The notes beneath the pieces are model-generated. The model was not told where the DNA came from and ran no database searches. It worked only from the letters and a program-made list of their open reading frames with translations. Below, piece after piece: positions 22,146-26,659 of a stretch of DNA of 26,659 nucleotides (its first letter is position 1; every line of letters begins with the position of its first letter). The translations under genes and the position numbers were made by a program. The DNA comes from CAZKXX01 sp964556705 (lineage in GTDB: Bacteria; Acidobacteriota; Terriglobia; UBA7540). The stretch covers positions 1-26,659 of the forward strand of contig CAZKXX010000049.1 in assembly GCA_964556705.1 (NCBI GenBank), written 5' to 3'.

Positions 22146-22628
22146 TCACGGCGCCGTCGAAGCAAGCCGGGCGAGCGCCTCGCCCGAGACGCGCATCGTG
22201 ATCCATTCCTTCATGGCCACGGCGCCGAGCGACTTGTAGAATTCAATCGCCGGCGTGTTCCAGTCGAGCACCTGCCACTCGAAGCGCGCACAGCCTTCGC
22301 GCACCGCAATCTTCGCCAGGTGGACGAGCAGTGCCCGGCCGATTCCGCGGCGCCGGAACGCCGGCCGCACGAAGAGGTCTTCGAGGAAGATTCCGGGGCG
22401 TCCGCGAAAGGTGGAGTAGTTGAAGAAATAGAGCGCATAACCGGCGACCTCGCCGTCCCACTCGGCCATCAGGATGTGAATGATCGGCTCTTCCCCAAAC
22501 GCATCGCGCTCCAGATCCTCGGCCGTGATCACCACCAAGTCGAGCAGCTTTTCGTACTCCGCCAGCTCGCGAATGAGCTTGAGAATTTCGGGAATGTCGT
22601 TCTTGGTCGCAGGGCGTATGGTTTGCAT
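22146..22628 (-). CDS. GNAT-family N-acetyltransferase
   Basis: 160 residues, single GNAT domain. The acetyl-CoA loop is in motif A: LEDLFVRPAFRRRGIGRALL, and motif B follows as FEWQVLDWNTPAIEFYKSLG. The pattern FRGRPGIFLEDLFV with YSTF just before is typical of the diamine/thialysine acetyltransferase (SSAT-like) subgroup, so a small amine such as a polyamine or thialysine is the likely acceptor. It follows hepT (22654-22989) by 25 bases on the same strand and may be read from the toxin-antitoxin transcript. A broken copy of its N-terminal coding region lies upstream of mntA. Confidence 0.9.
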   Translation of the reverse strand: MQTIRPATKNDIPEILKLIRELAEYEKLLDLVVITAEDLERDAFGEEPIIHILMAEWDGEVAGYALYFFNYSTFRGRPGIFLEDLFVRPAFRRRGIGRALLVHLAKIAVREGCARFEWQVLDWNTPAIEFYKSLGAVAMKEWITMRVSGEALARLASTAP

Positions 22629-22653
22629 TGTTTCAGGTGGGACACGCGAGGGA

Positions 22654-22989
22654 TTATTCCTTCAGCATCTGCTGCACTACATCTTCCAGGCGATGGAGTT
22701 TGTTTTCAACCACGTCCCAAACGATTTCGGCATCCACGCCAAAGTACTCGTGGATCAGGATGTCGCGCAATCCCCCGATCCTCTTCCAGTCGATCTCGGG
22801 ATATCTGGAACGCACGGAATCCGGCAGGCTCTTGGCCGCCTCGCCGATGATCTCCAAATTGCGGACGACCGCGTCGAAAGTCCTGGTGTCCTGTTTGAAT
22901 GTTTGCAGGGTGGCGCCCGCCGTGTCCGTGCGGATTTTATGGATTGCGTCGACGATATCTTCGAGGCCGACCTTATAGTCCCTGGGCAT
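22654..22989 (-). CDS. hepT: HepT-type HEPN ribonuclease toxin (second pair)
   Basis: 111 residues, all-helical HEPN (DUF86) protein with intact R75-x4-H80-x-Y82 (RDILIHEY) and the conserved NLEIIGEAAKSLP. Start ATG 22989 (MPRDYKVGLEDIVDAI) fits the family and overlaps the end of mntA by 17 bases; a longer frame from 23043 is inside mntA. HepT acts as an RNase until AMPylated by MntA on the tyrosine of the motif. Its sequence differs clearly from the HepT at 6958, so this is not a recent local duplication. Confidence 0.9.
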   Translation of the reverse strand: MPRDYKVGLEDIVDAIHKIRTDTAGATLQTFKQDTRTFDAVVRNLEIIGEAAKSLPDSVRSRYPEIDWKRIGGLRDILIHEYFGVDAEIVWDVVENKLHRLEDVVQQMLKE

Positions 22990-23275
22990 GGATTGCTTCC
23001 CGGAGCACGGGCTCGCGCAGGCGGGGCTTGAGCGTGTCGGCAAGCACCAGATCCACGGGGCAGGCGAAGAGGCCCTCCAGGAATTCCTTCAGGTCCATGT
23101 AAGCGTCGAACGTATTCCGTTCGAATTCCACGACGAAATCGAGGTCGCTCGCGCCTGTGCCCTCGCCTCGCGCCACCGAGCCGAACAGGCCGAGACTCTT
23201 CACCCCGAACCGCCGCAGCACTTCGCGATTCTCCTCCAGCCGGGCCAGAACTTGTTCTCGTGTGCGCGCCATCAT
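22973..23275 (-). CDS. mntA: MntA-type nucleotidyltransferase antitoxin (second pair)
   Basis: 100 residues. The nucleotidyltransferase signature is complete: G32-S33 and D44-x-D46 (LFGSVARGEGTGASDLDF). The N-terminal helix (MARTREQVLARLEENREVLR) is typical. It would AMPylate and silence the HepT encoded immediately downstream; the two genes overlap by 17 bases. Two ATGs at 23275 and 23272 are equally possible. Confidence 0.88.
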   Translation of the reverse strand: MMARTREQVLARLEENREVLRRFGVKSLGLFGSVARGEGTGASDLDFVVEFERNTFDAYMDLKEFLEGLFACPVDLVLADTLKPRLREPVLREAIHAQGL

Positions 23276-23353
23276 GTCCGCAGTTTACAACAAATCCTGC
23301 CAGTTTGACCGGAAATCCCGCCGGCGCGCTCAGAGGCAACCCGGCCCGGCCCT

Positions 23354-23416
23354 GACTCCACCAGCTCGCGGATAAGATTGAGGATTTCAGGAATATCTTT
23401 CGTCGTCGCCGGGCGG
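23354..23416 (-). pseudogene. Broken N-terminal fragment of a second GNAT gene
   Basis: The minus strand encodes RPATTKDIPEILNLIREL, against RPATKNDIPEILKLIREL in the intact GNAT gene at 22146-22628. By eye about 49 of 60 bases agree, mostly with third-position changes, so it was once coding. There is no start codon in front, and homology stops after LVES, so both ends are lost. It is in the same orientation as the intact gene, with mntA/hepT between the two. Confidence 0.75.
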
Positions 23417-23808
23417 CTGAGCGCAAGCTTGCACAAATGATGAGAAATTTGAAGGGCGCGATGCGTACGCTTGAACGAAGTCAGGTCACCCTTTACGGCG
23501 TCGCGCCGCCACAGAACCGGGGCGCTCAGCCACGCAGCCAGGGGCGAGCGGGACACGATTCGCCGACGGCGCGCCTCGGAGAACCGCACTCCCCTGGAGA
23601 AGCAAATGGACGTACACCTGCGCAATCTGCACAAGCTGGTCGAAAGACGATCGAAAAGAGCACGTGCTGGAGGCACGAGAGCGCGGTAACAGACTTCATC
23701 GCAGAAGTCGCGCGAAGCGCGAGGCATGCGCCAGCCACCTGCGGAAAGGCAGACTTGCAGCGCGACTTACCCCTCACCCGGTGAGAAAGCGCGCCGAGTC
23801 AAGGGCAG

Positions 23809-23903
23809 CGCGGGTCTGTTCTGTGACCCGCGGCTTGTCATCGCGGCACGAAGGGCCGCAGGCCACAAAACAGAAGAACCGCAGGTCACAAAACAGACCT
23901 GCG
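23809..23903. repeat. Block of palindromic CGC(A/G)GGTC elements
   Basis: Two complete copies and one half copy. CGCGGGTC-N8-GACCCGCG is at 23809-23832 with loop TGTTCTGT. A half copy CGCAGGCCACAAAACAGA is at 23857-23874. CGCAGGTC-N8-GACCTGCG is at 23880-23903 with loop ACAAAACA. The last copy, read on the minus strand, begins directly after the M50 protease gene's TAG stop. The same family occurs at 1609-1808. Confidence 0.85.
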
Positions 23904-24593
23904 CTACTGGTAAAGCACGGAAAGCGCGAGGCTGAAGACGGGGCGGAAGATGTACGGGAAGATGTTCCAGCAGATGACGATTCCGACGATGGACATCATG
24001 GGGTCGCGCGTGAGTTCTGCGTAGCGGCGCGCCAGCGTATCGCCGACGACGAGCCCGATGGCGGCGTGGCCGTCGAGCGGCGGCACGGGCAGCAGATTGA
24101 AAACCGCCAGCAGCAGGTTAAGCGAAAACAGGATGCTCAGGAAAAAAGCCAGCCCTGTGGCCAGGCCTTCCGAGGGCGCGGCCACAACACTCGTGAAACT
24201 GGCATAATCCGGCCGTTCCAGGACTCCGGCAAGAATCAGAACACGAATCGCCGCCGCAGCGAGCGCGACGAGGATGAAGTTCGCCGCGGGCCCGGCGAGC
24301 GCCATCCAGGCGGCGCGCTTCGGGTGACGGTCGCGCCAGAGCGGATCGTAGGGCGCGCTCGCCCAGCCGATCATCCAGCCGCCGAGGGCGTAGGAGAGGA
24401 CCGGCACGATGATCGTGCCGAAGATTTCGCGCTGCATGTGCGGCAGCGGATTGAGCGTCACCTGGCCGCCCAGGGCGGCGGTCGGATCGCCGCCCCACTT
24501 CGCCACCAGCGCGTGCGCCGCCTCGTGACACGTCAGCGAAAAAAGGAAGGCGATGTACCAGACCAGGCCGTTGGCGACGAATTGAGGGTCCAC
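23904..24593 (-). CDS. M50 (site-2 protease family) membrane metalloprotease
   Basis: 229 residues with about six hydrophobic segments. The zinc motif H23-E24-A25-A26-H27 lies in the first helix (FLFSLTCHEAAHALVAKWGG), and the third-ligand motif is in VFNLLPVPPLDGHAAIG. The segment AGPAANFILVALAA is also typical. This is the short, PDZ-less subgroup of rhomboid-independent intramembrane proteases; its substrate is unknown. The start is GTG at 24593; no ribosome-binding sequence is seen, and a GATAAA box 8 bases upstream suggests a leaderless start. The TAG stop is the start of a palindromic repeat shared with the TPR gene at 580. It follows the DUF1080-PHP gene on the same strand by 105 bases. 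Confidence 0.88.
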   Translation of the reverse strand: MDPQFVANGLVWYIAFLFSLTCHEAAHALVAKWGGDPTAALGGQVTLNPLPHMQREIFGTIIVPVLSYALGGWMIGWASAPYDPLWRDRHPKRAAWMALAGPAANFILVALAAAAIRVLILAGVLERPDYASFTSVVAAPSEGLATGLAFFLSILFSLNLLLAVFNLLPVPPLDGHAAIGLVVGDTLARRYAELTRDPMMSIVGIVICWNIFPYIFRPVFSLALSVLYQ

Positions 24594-24698
24594 GAAGTGA
24601 ATTTATCAGAGACAGCGCCCTGACGGAAAGGTTTGGGGGGATGCCTCGTGCGAGGAAGCGCCACGAGGGCCGCGTTCCATTGGATGGCTTCGACGCGC

Positions 24699-26180
24699 TC
24701 ACCACAGGCCGCGCTTCTGGACGGGTTTCTGGCCGTCGGGTCTGGGAACGAAGAAATCGTCCCACGTCAGGCCGCATTCCTTGACCATCTGGAGACAATA
24801 CTCGAGCCGGCCGAGCTCGCGCCCTTCGTTGTTCGTCCCGAAGGAGAATTTCACGCCGGCCTGCTTGGCCGCTTTGATGAACGTCGCGCTGGGAATACGG
24901 AAGCGGCTGTTGATTTCGATGGCCACGTCGTTCTGCTTCGCCGCAGCAATCACCTTCTGCATCCGCGACGGCGTCCACAGCCGGTCGTAATCGGCGGCGA
25001 TGACGTCGGGCAGGAACGTGGGATTCGCATGGATATCGATCGGCTCGTTGGTCAGCACGCCGACGATGCGGTCCACGTACATGTCCATGAACTTTTCGGC
25101 GTCCGGGATCTCGCCGACTTCTTCCTGGATCCACAGCCGCAGGCGCTTGCCGGAATCATCGGTGAAGGTCATGGCGTCGGTGAAGACGTAGTCGAACTTC
25201 GCGATTGTGCGCGGGGAGAAGAGCGTCACCCACTCGCGGCCCTCGCCCTGCAAGGCCGTGAACACGGGCTGGCCCTCCAATTCCGCGAGGAACGCCTCGG
25301 CGCCCGCATCGTCAGTGACGGGGAAGCCGAGTCCTCCGTTGACGGCGATGCCGTACTGGATGCCGTTGCGGCGCGCTTCCGCAAGGAGATCCTCCACCCT
25401 CAATCCGCCCTTCAGGTGCGCGTGGTAATCCACGACGGGATAGTTCTCGGCGTTGAGGCGCAGGAGTTCGCGGTAAACGTCGTCCACCACGGGCGGGTCG
25501 GAGACGCCGTCTGTGAGGTCGTCGGGCAGCGGCTTCACGCGGATGTTTCGGAACGCGACGCGCGAATCCGGGTCGTGACCCTGAAGCGCGAACGTGCCGC
25601 TGCCGAGAACGCGCCCCGACATCCCGGGCGGCGTGACGGGCGGCTGCGGCTCGATGTAATCGACAATCAGCGTTCCGTTCAGGCGGATCTCGACGCGCTT
25701 GCCGCGAACGATAACGTGAAGCTCGAACCATTCGTCGTCGCGCGCGAGCTGCTTGTAAACGTTGCGCACGGCGTAAAGCGACCCGGTCTTCTTCCGCTCG
25801 CGGTAGCCGGTCTCGCCGAGAACCGTGTTGCAGATCTGGACTTCAAAACCCTTCTCCGGCCAGCCCTGGGGCTGGAAGCGGGTGTGAAAATAGACGCCGG
25901 AGTTCGAGCCCGGGCGCGCCATGGCCTCCACTTTCAATTCAAAATTCCTGAACTCCGCGTTGCGGACGGCGCCCGAATAGAACAGGTGCGAACGAGGGCC
26001 TTGCGCCACAATTGCTCCGTCCGCGACTTTGAAGGTGGCCTGGTTTTCGTTCGCTTTCCAGCCGTCCAGCGAGCGGCCGTCGAAGAGGGGAATCCAGCCG
26101 TCGTCGCCGCCCCGCAGGGCATAAGCCGCCGGCAGCGCGGCCAGGGTGGCGAGCATTTCGCGTCTCGAGATGGGTGCCAT
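24699..26180 (-). CDS. DUF1080 domain fused to a PHP-like domain, Tat-type signal
   Basis: 493 residues. The N-terminus SRREMLATLAALPAAYAL has a twin-arginine-type signal. Residues about 28-220 are a DUF1080 jelly-roll (WIPLFDGRSLDGWK, GVYFHTRF, NIRVKPLP). Residues about 245-480 resemble a PHP metal-dependent domain, starting with D251-Y-H253-A-H255 and including AIEINSRF; the usual final Asp-x-His is replaced by FSFGTNNEG. The fusion suggests a secreted enzyme acting on a sugar or phosphoester, but no substrate can be assigned. ATG 26180 follows AAGGAG by a few bases; the frame extending to 26240 is unsupported. It is the first gene downstream of the 16S terminator. Confidence 0.82.
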   Translation of the reverse strand: MAPISRREMLATLAALPAAYALRGGDDGWIPLFDGRSLDGWKANENQATFKVADGAIVAQGPRSHLFYSGAVRNAEFRNFELKVEAMARPGSNSGVYFHTRFQPQGWPEKGFEVQICNTVLGETGYRERKKTGSLYAVRNVYKQLARDDEWFELHVIVRGKRVEIRLNGTLIVDYIEPQPPVTPPGMSGRVLGSGTFALQGHDPDSRVAFRNIRVKPLPDDLTDGVSDPPVVDDVYRELLRLNAENYPVVDYHAHLKGGLRVEDLLAEARRNGIQYGIAVNGGLGFPVTDDAGAEAFLAELEGQPVFTALQGEGREWVTLFSPRTIAKFDYVFTDAMTFTDDSGKRLRLWIQEEVGEIPDAEKFMDMYVDRIVGVLTNEPIDIHANPTFLPDVIAADYDRLWTPSRMQKVIAAAKQNDVAIEINSRFRIPSATFIKAAKQAGVKFSFGTNNEGRELGRLEYCLQMVKECGLTWDDFFVPRPDGQKPVQKRGLW

Positions 26181-26281
26181 GACACACTCCTTGGGGGGAC
26201 TGCGGGTGCGATCAGCAAGAGACAGCAGGAGAGCTGCCAAAAGGGCGGGCCAAGGCGGTTCCGGGGCCGGGGGAAGGCCGC

Positions 26282-26313
26282 AAAAATCAAAAGGCCCCGA
26301 AGCTCGGGGCCTT
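26282..26313 (-). terminator. Intrinsic terminator downstream of the 16S gene
   Basis: On the minus strand AAGGCCCCGA pairs perfectly with TCGGGGCCTT around a 3-base loop, followed by TTGATTTTT. It stands 168 bases past the 16S 3' end and is a strong candidate for the end of the rRNA transcript. Confidence 0.85.

Positions 26314-26659
<346 letters not shown>

Larger units (their letters stand above)
23276..23903. other. Degraded region with no intact gene
   Basis: About 630 bases. It contains the GNAT gene fragment (23354-23416), a middle part (about 23437-23790) in which several frames are open but none has a recognisable family, and a block of palindromic repeats (23809-23903). It looks like gene debris left beside the MntA/HepT insertion. 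Confidence 0.5.

Noticed and set aside
23437..23790. A gene between the GNAT fragment and the repeat block
   Set aside because: Several frames are open on both strands, but none has a credible start, family motif or composition; probably degraded DNA.

Overview
This GC-rich bacterial window (26,659 bases) ends, at its right edge, in the 3' end of a 16S rRNA gene on the minus strand. From memory, the 16S tail around positions 26590-26640 looks like Acidobacteriota. The gene content fits a soil or sediment member of that phylum: two 3-keto-disaccharide hydrolase-type (DUF1080) proteins, secreted glycosidases, TPR proteins, many short palindromic repeats and several toxin-antitoxin modules. This placement was not checked by a search.

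Layout. 1-2250: a small conserved hypothetical gene, an exported TPR protein, then a repeat-rich gap. 2271-2911: VapBC. 2918-6486 (minus): a TPR protein, a small DUF3303-like protein and a berberine-bridge-type FAD oxidase. 6669-7308: an MntA/HepT pair. 7379-10578 (minus): an AbiEi/AbiEii pair followed 7 bases later by a LolC/E-type permease, with an operator-rich promoter upstream. 10985-12525: a GH20-like secreted glycosidase and an AhpD-like protein, then the 3' stump of a GH3 beta-glucosidase gene. 12969-13989: a winged-helix/nucleotidyltransferase protein with a HEPN partner, behind a twin-palindrome promoter. 14002-18621: a DUF1080 protein, a GlsB-type membrane protein, a coiled-coil membrane protein, lysyl-tRNA synthetase and a one-helix membrane protein. 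18635-22118: 6-phosphofructokinase (PPi-type signature) and a secreted GH42 beta-galactosidase. 22146-23275 (minus): a second MntA/HepT pair followed by a GNAT acetyltransferase, with a broken second GNAT copy upstream. 23904-26180 (minus): a DUF1080-PHP fusion and an M50 protease. 26282-26659: a terminator, the 16S trailer and the 16S 3' end.

How it works together. Carbohydrate use is the main metabolic theme: GH20, GH42, GH3 remnant, two DUF1080 proteins and PFK. Five toxin-antitoxin or HEPN/MNT modules lie between ordinary genes such as lysS, pfk and the permease, so this looks like repeated small insertions rather than one island. The most unusual observations are a palindromic repeat that supplies the stop codon of two unrelated genes about 22 kb apart, a 16S gene that appears unlinked from 23S, operator architectures at abiE and at the winged-helix/MNT gene, and several genes that look leaderless.
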